DNA from: Schlesneria paludicola DSM 18645
Lineage (GTDB): Bacteria; Planctomycetota; Planctomycetia; Planctomycetales; Planctomycetaceae
Assembly: GCF_000255655.1 (NCBI RefSeq)
Contig: NZ_JH636435.1
Span: 2,760,043-2,824,042 of the forward strand
Reading direction: 5' to 3'
DNA length: 64,000 nucleotides
In this document: piece after piece, positions 35,373 through 43,746 of the stretch
Layout of the letters: each line of letters begins with the position of its first letter
Numbering within the stretch: position 1 is the first letter of the stretch
Translations under genes and position numbers: made by a program
Notes under the pieces: model-generated
The model's database searches: none
What the model saw: only the letters and a program-made list of their open reading frames with translations
What the model was told of the DNA's origin: nothing

Positions 35373-37685
35373 ATGAAATTCAGATTTCCAATCGTCATCA
35401 TCGACGAGGATTTTCGGTCCGAGAATACATCTGGTTTGGGAATTCGCGCGCTGGCGAACGCCATTGAAGGCGAAGGCATGGAAGTGCTCGGTGCCACCAG
35501 CTATGGGGATCTGTCCCAGTTCGCACAGCAGCAAAGCCGCGCTTCGGCATTTATCCTGTCGATCGACGATGAAGAATTCACGCCGGGCCCGGAACTCGAC
35601 CCCGCCATCGTCAACCTGCGTGTGTTCATCGAAGAGATTCGCCGCCGCAACGCCGAAATCCCGATCTACCTTTACGGCGAAACCCGCACCTCGCGCCATA
35701 TCCCCAACGATATTCTGCGCGAACTGCACGGCTTCATTCATATGTTTGAAGACACGCCCGAATTCGTGGCGCGACATATCATCCGCGAAGCGAAGGCCTA
35801 TACCGACAGCCTGGCGCCGCCGTTCTTCCGTGCGCTCGTCCATTACGCTCAGGATGGATCGTACTCGTGGCACTGTCCCGGCCATTCCGGCGGTGTCGCA
35901 TTTCTAAAGAGTCCCGTCGGACAAATGTTCCACCAGTTCTTTGGTGAAAACATGCTGCGAGCCGACGTCTGTAACGCCGTGGAAGAACTCGGCCAGTTGC
36001 TCGATCACACCGGCCCCGTCGCCGCGTCCGAACGCAACGCCGCGCGCATCTTCAACGCCGATCACTGCTTCTTCGTCACGAACGGAACGTCCACCTCGAA
36101 TAAGATGGTCTGGCACTCGACCGTCGCGTCGGGCGATATCGTCGTCGTCGATCGCAACTGCCATAAATCGGTCCTGCATTCGATCATCATGACCGGTGCC
36201 GTCCCCGTCTTTCTGACGCCGACGCGAAATCATCTGGGGATCATCGGACCGATCCCACTGGAAGAATTCCGCCCCGAAAATATCCAGAAGAAGATCGAAG
36301 CCAACCCATTCGCCAAAGCCGCTCAGGCCAAGCACCCCGAACGCAAGCCGCGGATCCTGACGATCACGCAAAGCACGTACGATGGCATCATCTACAATGT
36401 CGAGACGCTCAAGCAGTTGCTCGACGGCAAGATCGGCACGCTGCACTTCGACGAAGCCTGGCTGCCGCACGCCACGTTTCACGACTTCTATCGCGACATG
36501 CACGCGATCGGAAAGGATCGGCCGCGCCCCAAAGAATCGATGATGTTCGCCACGCATTCGACGCACAAACTGCTGGCGGGAATCTCGCAAGCGTCGCAGA
36601 TCCTGGTGCGCGAGTCGGAAACGCAAAAGCTCGACCGCAACATCTTCAACGAAGCGTACCTGATGCACACCTCGACATCGCCGCAATACGCGATTATCGC
36701 CTCGTGCGACGTCGCGGCCGCGATGATGGAACCGCCCGGCGGAACGGCGCTGGTCGAAGAATCGATCGTCGAAGCACTCAACTTCCGACGTGCGATGCGC
36801 AAGGTGGCCGACGAATGGGGTAGTAAAGACTGGTGGTTCACCGTCTGGGGCCCCGATTCACTGGCCGAAGACGGCATCGGGCACCGCGACGACTGGCTGC
36901 TGAAAGCCAACGAAGACTGGCACGGGTTCGGCAACCTGGCGCCGGGCTTCAACATGCTTGACCCGATCAAGGCGACGGTCATCACGCCGGGCCTCGGTGT
37001 CAGCGGAAAATTCGCCGAGTCCGGGATTCCGGCCTCGATCCTGACCCGTTACCTGGTCGAGCACGGGGTCATCGTCGAAAAGACGGGGCTATACTCGTTC
37101 TTCATCATGTTCACGATCGGCATCACGAAGGGCCGCTGGAATACGCTGGTGAGTGCCCTTCAGCAGTTCAAGGACGACTACGACAAGAACCAGCCGATGT
37201 GGCGAATTCTTCCCGAATTCTGCCAGCAGTATCCGCGTTACGAGGCGATCGGCCTCAAAGAACTATGCCAGCAGATTCACGACACGTACAAGAATAACGA
37301 CGTCGCCCGCGTGACGACCGAGATGTACCTGTCCGACATGATGCCCGCGATGAAGCCTTCGGACGCGTTCGACATGATGGCCCATCGCGAAATTGATCGC
37401 GTCGAGATCGACCAGCTGGAAGGCCGCGCCACGGCCGTGCTGCTCACACCGTATCCACCCGGCATCCCGCTGCTGATCCCGGGTGAACGTTTCAACCGAA
37501 CGATCGTCGAATACCTGAAGTTCGCGCGCATGTTCAACGAAAAGTTCCCCGGCTTCGACACCGACATTCACGGACTCGTGGAAGAAGTGAGCAACGGCAA
37601 ACGCCGCTACTTCGTCGACTGTGTTCGCCAAAAATCAGAGAATGGAAACGGCAACGGCGGAAATGGAATTGGAAACGGCCACTGA
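35373..37685 (+). CDS. Orn/Lys/Arg family decarboxylase (PLP-dependent)
   Basis: A 770-residue protein, close to the approximately 755 residues of E. coli AdiA. It decarboxylates a basic amino acid to a polyamine or agmatine. The N-terminal wing domain (1-130, starting KFRFPIVIIDEDF) resembles a receiver fold. The PLP domain has CPGHSGGVAFLKSPVG, TNGTSTSNKMVW, Asp360 of LHFDEAWLPHA, and Schiff-base Lys399 in ATHSTHKLLAGISQAS. The C-terminal domain has LTPYPPGIPLLIPGE. The last residues are Asn/Gly repeats (NGNGNGGNGIGNGH), unusual for the family. Arg, Lys and Orn specificity cannot be assigned from motifs. The start is ATG 35373. It is a stand-alone plus-strand gene. Confidence 0.9.
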   Translation: MKFRFPIVIIDEDFRSENTSGLGIRALANAIEGEGMEVLGATSYGDLSQFAQQQSRASAFILSIDDEEFTPGPELDPAIVNLRVFIEEIRRRNAEIPIYLYGETRTSRHIPNDILRELHGFIHMFEDTPEFVARHIIREAKAYTDSLAPPFFRALVHYAQDGSYSWHCPGHSGGVAFLKSPVGQMFHQFFGENMLRADVCNAVEELGQLLDHTGPVAASERNAARIFNADHCFFVTNGTSTSNKMVWHSTVASGDIVVVDRNCHKSVLHSIIMTGAVPVFLTPTRNHLGIIGPIPLEEFRPENIQKKIEANPFAKAAQAKHPERKPRILTITQSTYDGIIYNVETLKQLLDGKIGTLHFDEAWLPHATFHDFYRDMHAIGKDRPRPKESMMFATHSTHKLLAGISQASQILVRESETQKLDRNIFNEAYLMHTSTSPQYAIIASCDVAAAMMEPPGGTALVEESIVEALNFRRAMRKVADEWGSKDWWFTVWGPDSLAEDGIGHRDDWLLKANEDWHGFGNLAPGFNMLDPIKATVITPGLGVSGKFAESGIPASILTRYLVEHGVIVEKTGLYSFFIMFTIGITKGRWNTLVSALQQFKDDYDKNQPMWRILPEFCQQYPRYEAIGLKELCQQIHDTYKNNDVARVTTEMYLSDMMPAMKPSDAFDMMAHREIDRVEIDQLEGRATAVLLTPYPPGIPLLIPGERFNRTIVEYLKFARMFNEKFPGFDTDIHGLVEEVSNGKRRYFVDCVRQKSENGNGNGGNGIGNGH

Positions 37686-38050
37686 CGGGCATCTTGAATC
37701 TCAACAGCCTGTGCCATTCAACGTGAGGTTGCCGAGCCCGGCCAATTGCCAAGACCTTTGCTTTTCCTAGATCGCAAGCGACGTTCCCAAGCCGAGCGAG
37801 TAAACACACTTCGGTTGTCCGTCTCGGTCACCATGTTTGGCAAACTGCCGGAAGCTGCGATCACGATTTGTGCGTCTTCACTCCTCGGGCCTGTAAGGCC
37901 CGACGTGTACAAGCCCAGGGGTGCGAGCGTTTCGATCGCTCCCCTGGGTCACAGACCACGACCAAACGCCGTCCTCAAGGGACGGCAGGACTCAACCGAC
38001 ACGCGATTCGAATTGCCCCTGATTCCATGGGGCAAACACGGATTCGGCAA
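37686..38050. other. Convergent intergenic region with two hairpins
   Basis: Between the decarboxylase and the minus-strand ABC permease. GGGCCTgtaAGGCCC (37887-37901) is followed by a 16-bp stem at 37914-37948 built on CCCAGGGG / CCCCTGGG (14 of 16 positions pair, 3-nt loop). This pair of stems may be a dispersed repeat. At 37781-37800 ACGTTCCCAAGCCGAGCGAG resembles a half copy of the CTCGTTACCAAGC repeat. A plus-strand frame through the region looks spurious. Confidence 0.55.
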
Positions 38051-40861
38051 CTACGGCTCCACGGGCACCTTGATCTGCTCGGGAATCAGGAACAATGCTC
38101 TCAATGGGCGAATCCACTCCAACTTTCGAGTGTGCGCTTCCGGCGAAGGGACGAGTCTCTCAATCGCCGAAGGCTCCAGAACTTGCTGCGGCGTCAGGGG
38201 AGGCATCCCCGGGATCATGTCGCTGTTATCCTCATTCTTGAACTGAACATGGGTCGCCGAAACCGGTACCAGTGCCGTCCCGCGTCCACCCTTGCTCAGT
38301 ATCATTGTCGGATAGTATTCGAACGCACGGTTGGACCAGGGATCGACAATGTTCAACGAATTCGCCGTTTCGAGCAGCTCCACTAGTTCCGTGGGAAGCG
38401 TCTGATGCTCCAATCGATATGCAATTAATTCGATCCGCAAAAGCGCCGCTCGAATTTCCGTCGCACGCTGCAAGATCATTTTGCGATTACGATCCCGGAC
38501 GGCGTAAGCTGCTGCAAACATTTGTCTCTGATTCTGATACGGATGGACGGATTGAACGTCCGGTTGAGAAGCGGCATGAGAGCTGAGATCCTTGAGTTGC
38601 GTCTCCAGGCCCCAGGCACCTGCAAACAAGAACTCTGCCTCGAGTTCCATCAAGGTCTTCATTCGTACTCTTTCCCATGGAAAGTACAAAATCCCAATCA
38701 GATCGGGAGCGGTTAGCGGAATCAGATGCGTGCTATCCATCACATAGTCATTGATCTGGCCGATCGAAGTCGCATCCGTCACTTCTCGATCGTGTTGATA
38801 CGATGCCATGATCGCTTCTGTCGCTGTGGGAAACAGCGTGAGTTCTGCTTCGGTCAGCTTCATTCCTTCCCGAATCGACGCCGGTGTCTGAAACGGGCAA
38901 TTGGCCCAATTGACGAGAGCATCCAGCACATCAAACTGCGAGCCAGACCATTTCGTCCAACTCCCGTAAAATACTTGGTCTTTCGCCAACAGCCGTGCCA
39001 GCTTCAACGTCGCGAGCAGGCTTTCCAGTGATTTGTCCCGCTCACCAGCTCGCATCTGCTCGTTCGCACGAACAAGAATGGCCGATCTGAGAGCCGTGAT
39101 GGTCGACTCGTACGAAGCGGACGACGTTTTAAATGGAATACGGAGCACGTTCGGCTCGCCGTTCAAAAGGACAACAAGCTGATCCGCAAAAACACGATCG
39201 TCACCTCGACTTTGGAGGATCTGCACAACCCGGTCTCGAAACGCAATGTCATCCGGCGACGGTCGGCTCGCGGCGATCAACTCGCGAGACAGAATTCCCG
39301 ACTGGATTCTCATAGTCGAATCAACGTGTGGCAGGACCTGCACTTCGTGAACACGATAGACACTGAGCGAAATCAATAGAACGAGCGGAACCGCGACCAC
39401 GGCCGCAGCCAGCGTGCCGTGACGAATCCAAGATTGATCGTCCAGCATCCGAGGTCGCATCTGCCAAAACGAAATGAGCGGACATGCCAGGATCGGAATC
39501 CCCCAAAACCACCAGAGCGGCAGTTCCAGCCAATCGGTCGACAGCAGCCATGACGCCGCGATGAGGTTAAGAACCACCCCAAACGCCCCCGCGAGAATCG
39601 CGCTCTGCACCAGTGTGGCTGCGAGTTGGCCGCATCCGTAACACAGCAGGACATAGCAGACCGCCAGGTCGGGGCGAGTCATCATCCGCTGATATAGCTC
39701 CTGAAGCGGATGGGTGCCCTGCGAAGAGCCGCCTCCAAGCAGAGGATCGGCGCTGCGTTCACACCAGTATCCAACGACAAAGATGATCCCTGGAATCCAG
39801 AAGGCACGTGCCAACCACACGACATTCTTTGCCAGCCAGACGACGCCCGGTGACACACCGCGATTGATCAGGAACGAACCTTGCGGCTTCGCTCGAGACG
39901 GCTCGAACGCGAGGACCCCCATCGCCATCGGCAACGCCAGCATTCCTAGCCAGACAAGGTGGGCCCGGTGCGTAAAACTCAATAAGCCGTCCACAGGAAT
40001 CGTCAATCCCGCAAGACATCCAACGGCTAAAAGAAGCAGGTGCAGGGACTCGCGATGTCGTTCGTGCCAGATCAACCGTTGCCAGGTGCGACGCCACGAC
40101 TGCTCGTTCTCAATTCGCCCGATCAGGGGTCGGGCTTTCCATCGCCGCCCAGGCAAGGCTTTAAGCCGTTCGGCACACCATTGCTGGAGTCGATCAACGA
40201 TGGAACCATCCCAATACCGCCCCTGCGACCAACGCCATGTCACCCCGACATCCACCACAAAAATTGCGAAGAACAGAAAATCAACGACGAAAATCCCGAT
40301 GGCCTGTGTTCGTTGATTCGATGAATCTTGAAAAAAGAAATTCGAGGACAGTGCCATGATGGGAAGGAACGTCACAATCCACCACATCGCCATCGCGCCG
40401 ATTGACACTAAGACGCGTCGACTTGTCAGCGAACCCAGCAACATCCACACCAGACCGAGCAGTCCGAACGGAACGAAGAACGTCTGAAGGTGTTGAGGTG
40501 TGATCCCGGCAGGTCGCATCACGACGCACGGAATCGCAATCACCAACTGCAAGGCAATGGTTGAGAGAATGGCGAAACCAAACTTGCCAACCACGAGCGC
40601 AGCGGGTGGTACGGACAAATTCAATAGCCAGTCACTTGTCCGTTCTTCACGTTCGCCAGCGAACAAGACCGCGGAACAGGCGGCCCCGTAACACATCGCC
40701 AGAATGCCAGGGACACCTGACATGATCATCGTTTTTTCGTTGCCGACAAAACAGGCGATCAAGATCTCAATGAGACAACCCAGCCCGGCACACGCGAGCC
40801 ACAACGTGCGTTGAGCCCGGTATTCTTTCCAAAGGATACGCCCCACAGGTACTGCAAACAT
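38051..40861 (-). CDS. Large ABC-2-type permease with long extracytoplasmic domain
   Basis: A 936-residue membrane protein. The N-terminus (VGRILWKEYRAQRTLWLACA) is the ABC-2 permease opening, followed by about 12 hydrophobic helices up to residue 500 in two blocks separated by a cytoplasmic, Arg/Trp-rich loop. Residues about 510-930 form a soluble domain. Its C-terminal part (IRAALLRIELIAYRLEHQTL, then NIVDPWSNRAFEYYPT) resembles the C-terminus of the 517-residue protein at 45776-47329. It follows the ATPase gene by 51 bp and ends the gntR-ATPase-permease operon. The substrate is unknown. The start is ATG 40861. Confidence 0.82.
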   Translation of the reverse strand: MFAVPVGRILWKEYRAQRTLWLACAGLGCLIEILIACFVGNEKTMIMSGVPGILAMCYGAACSAVLFAGEREERTSDWLLNLSVPPAALVVGKFGFAILSTIALQLVIAIPCVVMRPAGITPQHLQTFFVPFGLLGLVWMLLGSLTSRRVLVSIGAMAMWWIVTFLPIMALSSNFFFQDSSNQRTQAIGIFVVDFLFFAIFVVDVGVTWRWSQGRYWDGSIVDRLQQWCAERLKALPGRRWKARPLIGRIENEQSWRRTWQRLIWHERHRESLHLLLLAVGCLAGLTIPVDGLLSFTHRAHLVWLGMLALPMAMGVLAFEPSRAKPQGSFLINRGVSPGVVWLAKNVVWLARAFWIPGIIFVVGYWCERSADPLLGGGSSQGTHPLQELYQRMMTRPDLAVCYVLLCYGCGQLAATLVQSAILAGAFGVVLNLIAASWLLSTDWLELPLWWFWGIPILACPLISFWQMRPRMLDDQSWIRHGTLAAAVVAVPLVLLISLSVYRVHEVQVLPHVDSTMRIQSGILSRELIAASRPSPDDIAFRDRVVQILQSRGDDRVFADQLVVLLNGEPNVLRIPFKTSSASYESTITALRSAILVRANEQMRAGERDKSLESLLATLKLARLLAKDQVFYGSWTKWSGSQFDVLDALVNWANCPFQTPASIREGMKLTEAELTLFPTATEAIMASYQHDREVTDATSIGQINDYVMDSTHLIPLTAPDLIGILYFPWERVRMKTLMELEAEFLFAGAWGLETQLKDLSSHAASQPDVQSVHPYQNQRQMFAAAYAVRDRNRKMILQRATEIRAALLRIELIAYRLEHQTLPTELVELLETANSLNIVDPWSNRAFEYYPTMILSKGGRGTALVPVSATHVQFKNEDNSDMIPGMPPLTPQQVLEPSAIERLVPSPEAHTRKLEWIRPLRALFLIPEQIKVPVEP

Positions 40862-40912
40862 GACTGCCTCGTCGAGAAAATGAGGAAGTGAGCAGGATCA
40901 TTCGCATGCAAA

Positions 40913-41848
40913 TCAGCGAACCGCGACGCGGTCGGGGGGTGATTCATACTCAATTAAAACGTCCGACTTCATGCAGACCACGAAGATCTGCTCCAGTGAC
41001 GGCGTCCGAATCTCGACATCCAGATGACTGGCCTCGTCAACCAGTTGAGCAGCCCCGAGTTCATCCAGATCACGAACCAGCATCTGCCACTGACGGGCAA
41101 GTCGCTGAGCCCCCAACAGTGATGCCCCGGGAGGCAGGTCAGGGGGGATCGTCTCCATCATATCGCATGTGATAATGACTTCCTGGACACGATTCTTCAG
41201 GACATCCAGTGACTCGAACAGCACCAGCTTCCCGCCGCGAATGATCGCGATCTTGTCGGCCACCCGCTCCACTTCCACCATCTGATGACTCGACAGCAGC
41301 ACGGTGCGGCCTCCCGCTGCCACATCAATCATGCTTTCCAGAAACTCACGCCGCACCAGTGGATCAAGCCCCGACGTCGGTTCATCCAGCACAAGTAATT
41401 CCGGCTCATGCGACATCGCCAGGGCCAGCGACACTTTCCCCTGCATGCCCTTAGACAGATTCTTGATCGCCTTGTCGTTCGGCAATTCAAATTTCTGGAT
41501 CAAGTGCTGATACCGCTGCTGATAACCAAGCGGATAAAATCCTGCGGCGAACCAGCCGATTTCCGCGACGGTCATCCATTCATATAGGGCAGGGCGGTCG
41601 GGCATGTAGCCAACCCGACGCCGGATCTCGGCCCCATGCAATTGGCTGTCGAGCCCCAAGACACGTGACGAACCGCCATCAGGTTTGATCAGCCCGAGCA
41701 GAATCTTCAGCGCCGTCGTCTTGCCGGCACCGTTCTCGCCCAAAAGAGCCACCACCTCGCCACGTTCGCCCGTCAGCGAAACGCGATCGAGCGCCGTCTG
41801 TCGGCCGAACTGTTTTGTCACCTGTTGAAATTCGAAGAGGGCTGTCAT
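40913..41848 (-). CDS. ABC transporter ATP-binding protein
   Basis: A 311-residue ATPase, partner of the downstream permease. It has Walker A GENGAGKTT, a Q-loop near YMPDRPALYEWMTV, signature LSKGMQGKVSLALAMSHEP, Walker B LLVLDEPTSGLDP and H-loop VLLSSHQMVEVERVAD. The C-terminal 90 residues form the accessory domain typical of CcmA/YtrB-like ATPases. The signature LSKGM replaces LSGGQ, common in this subgroup. ATG 41848 has GAAAGG upstream; the TTG two codons earlier is unlikely. It is the middle gene of a three-gene operon headed by a GntR regulator. Confidence 0.93.
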   Translation of the reverse strand: MTALFEFQQVTKQFGRQTALDRVSLTGERGEVVALLGENGAGKTTALKILLGLIKPDGGSSRVLGLDSQLHGAEIRRRVGYMPDRPALYEWMTVAEIGWFAAGFYPLGYQQRYQHLIQKFELPNDKAIKNLSKGMQGKVSLALAMSHEPELLVLDEPTSGLDPLVRREFLESMIDVAAGGRTVLLSSHQMVEVERVADKIAIIRGGKLVLFESLDVLKNRVQEVIITCDMMETIPPDLPPGASLLGAQRLARQWQMLVRDLDELGAAQLVDEASHLDVEIRTPSLEQIFVVCMKSDVLIEYESPPDRVAVR

Positions 41849-41954
41849 CGGCAACCTTTCAGGGCAAAATTCCGAGTGATGACTGTGTGAGAAATGTCAC
41901 TGTGCTAGAAATGTCGAAGCCGCGCGAGATCGAATGCTCGCAACAGATGTCAGA

Positions 41955-42341
41955 TCAGACCTCGATCTGTTCTTTTTTCCAGAGCTGATCGACCAGCGCG
42001 TAAAACTCGTCTTCCGTCAGACCGCTTTGCTTCGCCTCGACGACGACTTGTCGAATCCGCTCATGGAGTAGTTTGGTTCGATGCTTGCCGCTGCGCTCGA
42101 TCGCCTGCTTCGTGACCCGCAAGCCTTCCCCGCGCATCGCCTCCAGAAACCCGTCTGCCTGCAAGTCTCGGTAGGCCCGCGCCACGGTATTCGGATTCAC
42201 CGCCAACCGCGTTGCCAATTCGCGCACCGAAGGCACCAGCTCGCCCGCGCGAAGCGCCCCGTTCGCCACAGCATACTTCACCTGCCGCGCAATCTGCTCA
42301 AAGATCGCGACACCGTTCGAGGGATTGATTTCGAAAAACAT
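41955..42341 (-). CDS. GntR-family regulator, YtrA subfamily
   Basis: A 128-residue repressor. The N-terminal winged helix-turn-helix reads PIFEQIA-like VAIFEQIARQVKYAVANGAL, LVPSVRELATRLAVNPNTVA and RAYRDLQADGFLEAMRGEGL. The C-terminal tail is short (about 45 residues), as in YtrA proteins, which typically sit upstream of ABC transporter genes and repress their own operon. The start is ATG 42341 (GGGG upstream) rather than GTG 42347. A palindrome GTACTA-N6-TAGTAC overlaps the predicted promoter. The effector is unknown; YtrA-type operons often answer envelope stress or antibiotics. Confidence 0.93.
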   Translation of the reverse strand: MFFEINPSNGVAIFEQIARQVKYAVANGALRAGELVPSVRELATRLAVNPNTVARAYRDLQADGFLEAMRGEGLRVTKQAIERSGKHRTKLLHERIRQVVVEAKQSGLTEDEFYALVDQLWKKEQIEV

Positions 42342-42362
42342 GACCACCCCGCATCGAGTAGT

Positions 42363-42407
42363 GTACTAGACAGGTAGTACAGTAGGCATGTCAGACAAAG
42401 TTGTCAA
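42363..42407 (-). promoter_or_regulatory. Promoter and operator of the gntR-ABC operon
   Basis: On the minus strand a perfect -35 TTGACA (42407-42402) is 17 bp from TACTGT (42384-42379, weak -10). The perfect palindrome GTACTA-N6-TAGTAC (42363-42380) abuts and partly overlaps the -10, 22 bp upstream of the gntR ATG. A bound GntR dimer would block RNA polymerase, giving autoregulation. The palindrome is seen directly; promoter and binding are inference. Confidence 0.65.
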
Positions 42408-42486
42408 ATCTTTTTTCGAAGATTTGTTCCTCATAGCCCCTCGTCTCTCGTCACCAAGGTCCCGCATGAACGCGTCCAGGAATTTT

Positions 42487-42516
42487 CTCGTTACCAAGCT
42501 CCCGCTTGGTAACGAG
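42487..42516. repeat. Complete CTCGTTACCAAGC hairpin repeat
   Basis: CTCGTTACCAAGC, 4-nt loop TCCC, then GCTTGGTAACGAG: a perfect 13-bp inverted repeat and the best copy in the window. A diverged partial copy (CTCGTCACCAAGGTCCCGC) is just upstream at 42448-42466. Confidence 0.85.
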
Positions 42517-42608
42517 AGGCGACCGTGTTGCACGTCTTGCAAGAAACCGGCCAAAGTCCCTCCCGCACATTTGCGATCTGGAGAAAGCATGGTCATCGTT
42601 CACAGGCC

Positions 42609-42660
42609 AGGGACTGGCTCATTGGATTCCCTCGTTACCAAGCTCCCCCTTGGTAACGCC
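42609..42660 (+). repeat. Truncated REPIN-like end fused to a CTCGTTACCAAGC repeat
   Basis: AGGGACTGGCTCATT (42609-42623) is the left end of the element complete at 50274-50366. After GGATTCC it runs into CTCGTTACCAAGC, TCCCC and CTTGGTAACGCC (42631-42660). One repeat has apparently interrupted or replaced the other. Confidence 0.7.
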
Positions 42661-42685
42661 TCTCGTGCCGATTGCAATCGGGCGA

Positions 42686-43000
42686 ATGGAACGACACGGA
42701 CAGGAGACTAGGGTCATCGTCGAACTCCGAACCAACAAGTTTCGCATGGTGATGATCGGAACGTTTGTCCTGATTTGGTTCCTGATCTGGATCTCGATCC
42801 TCACACAGTCCCCTGACAGCTTCACCCCGTTTAATGTGGGTTTACCGATCGGCATGTTGCTGATTTTGGGATTGTCCAGAATGTTCGGTGCGGACATCGT
42901 GAGAAAGGAATACACCGAAGCATTTCAACAAGTGTTCGGTGTCGACGGGATTGAACAGGACTTCGTCGTCCCAACGAGAGATCAGTCTGGAAATTGGTAA
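42686..43000 (+). CDS. Small two-helix membrane protein
   Basis: A 104-residue protein. Residues about 20-45 (RMVMIGTFVLIWFLIWISIL) and 55-70 (VGLPIGMLLILGLSRM) are transmembrane helices with a short Pro-rich loop between. The polar C-terminus contains KEYTEAFQQVFGVDGIEQDF. The frame is open to 42506 through repeat DNA; I take ATG 42686, and ATG 42746 is an alternative. The ribosome-binding site is weak either way. The gene is bounded by repeat elements on both sides. No family recognised. Confidence 0.45.
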   Translation: MERHGQETRVIVELRTNKFRMVMIGTFVLIWFLIWISILTQSPDSFTPFNVGLPIGMLLILGLSRMFGADIVRKEYTEAFQQVFGVDGIEQDFVVPTRDQSGNW

Positions 43001-43021
43001 CCGCTCGCAGTCCGAAGCGAG

Positions 43022-43103
43022 CGGGACAAGCACATTTCCCGGGTTTATGGGAATCCACAGTCCATCGACCCGAGCAATCCTTCCGCTGGCCGGGTACAGT
43101 CCT
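43022..43103 (-). repeat. Decayed REPIN-like element
   Basis: Reverse-oriented relative to the copy at 50274. The right end reads CGGGACAAGCACATTTCCCG; the internal CCACAGTCCATCGACCCGAG matches the reverse complement of the other copies; the left end is degenerate (GTACAGTCCTAG). Confidence 0.65.
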
Positions 43104-43185
43104 AGCTTTGTGTTGGTCTTGGGAGCGGTCAATACCGCGGCAGTCCTCAACTGGTCGGTGCGTCTGAACGCCATCCACGCTCGAC

Positions 43186-43353
43186 TCAATATCCAGGCCA
43201 CTTCGTGCTTGAGGCGTCATACTGCGAGATCGTGGTTTCGATCGTCCCGTATTCCTGTCGTGACTTGTTCTCGGTCGAGGGCAACGAGGCACACCCCGAG
43301 ACGATTGTCAGGAACAGAATGGCTCGCAAGAAATCAATGGACTTGGTTCGCAT
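43186..43353 (-). CDS. Tiny predicted lipoprotein (55 residues)
   Basis: The short minus-strand frame ATG 43353 to TGA 43186 encodes MRTKSIDFLRAILFLTIVSG followed by CASLPSTENKSRQEYG and a polar tail ending STKWPGY. The basic n-region, hydrophobic core and VSGC lipobox make a good lipoprotein signal, with a mature chain of about 36 residues. No known family was recognised; it resembles small outer-membrane lipoproteins only in layout. The upstream ribosome-binding site is weak (GGCGGG). It is isolated on the minus strand between repeats and the first RDD gene. Protein-like features argue for a gene, but it may also be a fragment. Confidence 0.55.
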   Translation of the reverse strand: MRTKSIDFLRAILFLTIVSGCASLPSTENKSRQEYGTIETTISQYDASSTKWPGY

Positions 43354-43746
43354 CACACGTGCCCGCCACGATCAGTTTCGGAACAGGATCAAATCGCCAT
43401 CGCGACTTCTATCGAGGGATCGAGACCGACATCAAGACGGCTTGGATATCGCCGGACCAAACCAGTTTCATCGGTAATCGCACTCGCCATGTGAAAATCG
43501 CTACACAGCAGATGTTTTGGCAATCAACATAGCCCTGATACTCGCGATAGGAATCGAGTCACTTGTGGTGAAGCCACCGACAATCGGCGATTCCTGCAGG
43601 TGCGGTCGACGGAAAAGGGTAGGTCGCCAGAAATCCGTTGTGGATTGACGGTTAAAAAACAAGGCCCTAAACAAGACGCTTTGTCATGCTTATCGTATAC
43701 TGCGACCTCAGAATGAATGCGCTTGCATCTCACCGGAAGCCGTTCG
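43354..43746. other. Intergenic region upstream of the first RDD gene
   Basis: About 390 bp without supported genes. TATACT at 43696-43701 could be a -10 for the RDD gene; the -35 region 17 bp upstream is poor. No complete repeat was recognised here. Confidence 0.4.

Noticed and set aside
37746..38246. 166-codon plus-strand frame
   Set aside because: It crosses hairpin repeats and ends inside the ABC permease gene on the other strand.
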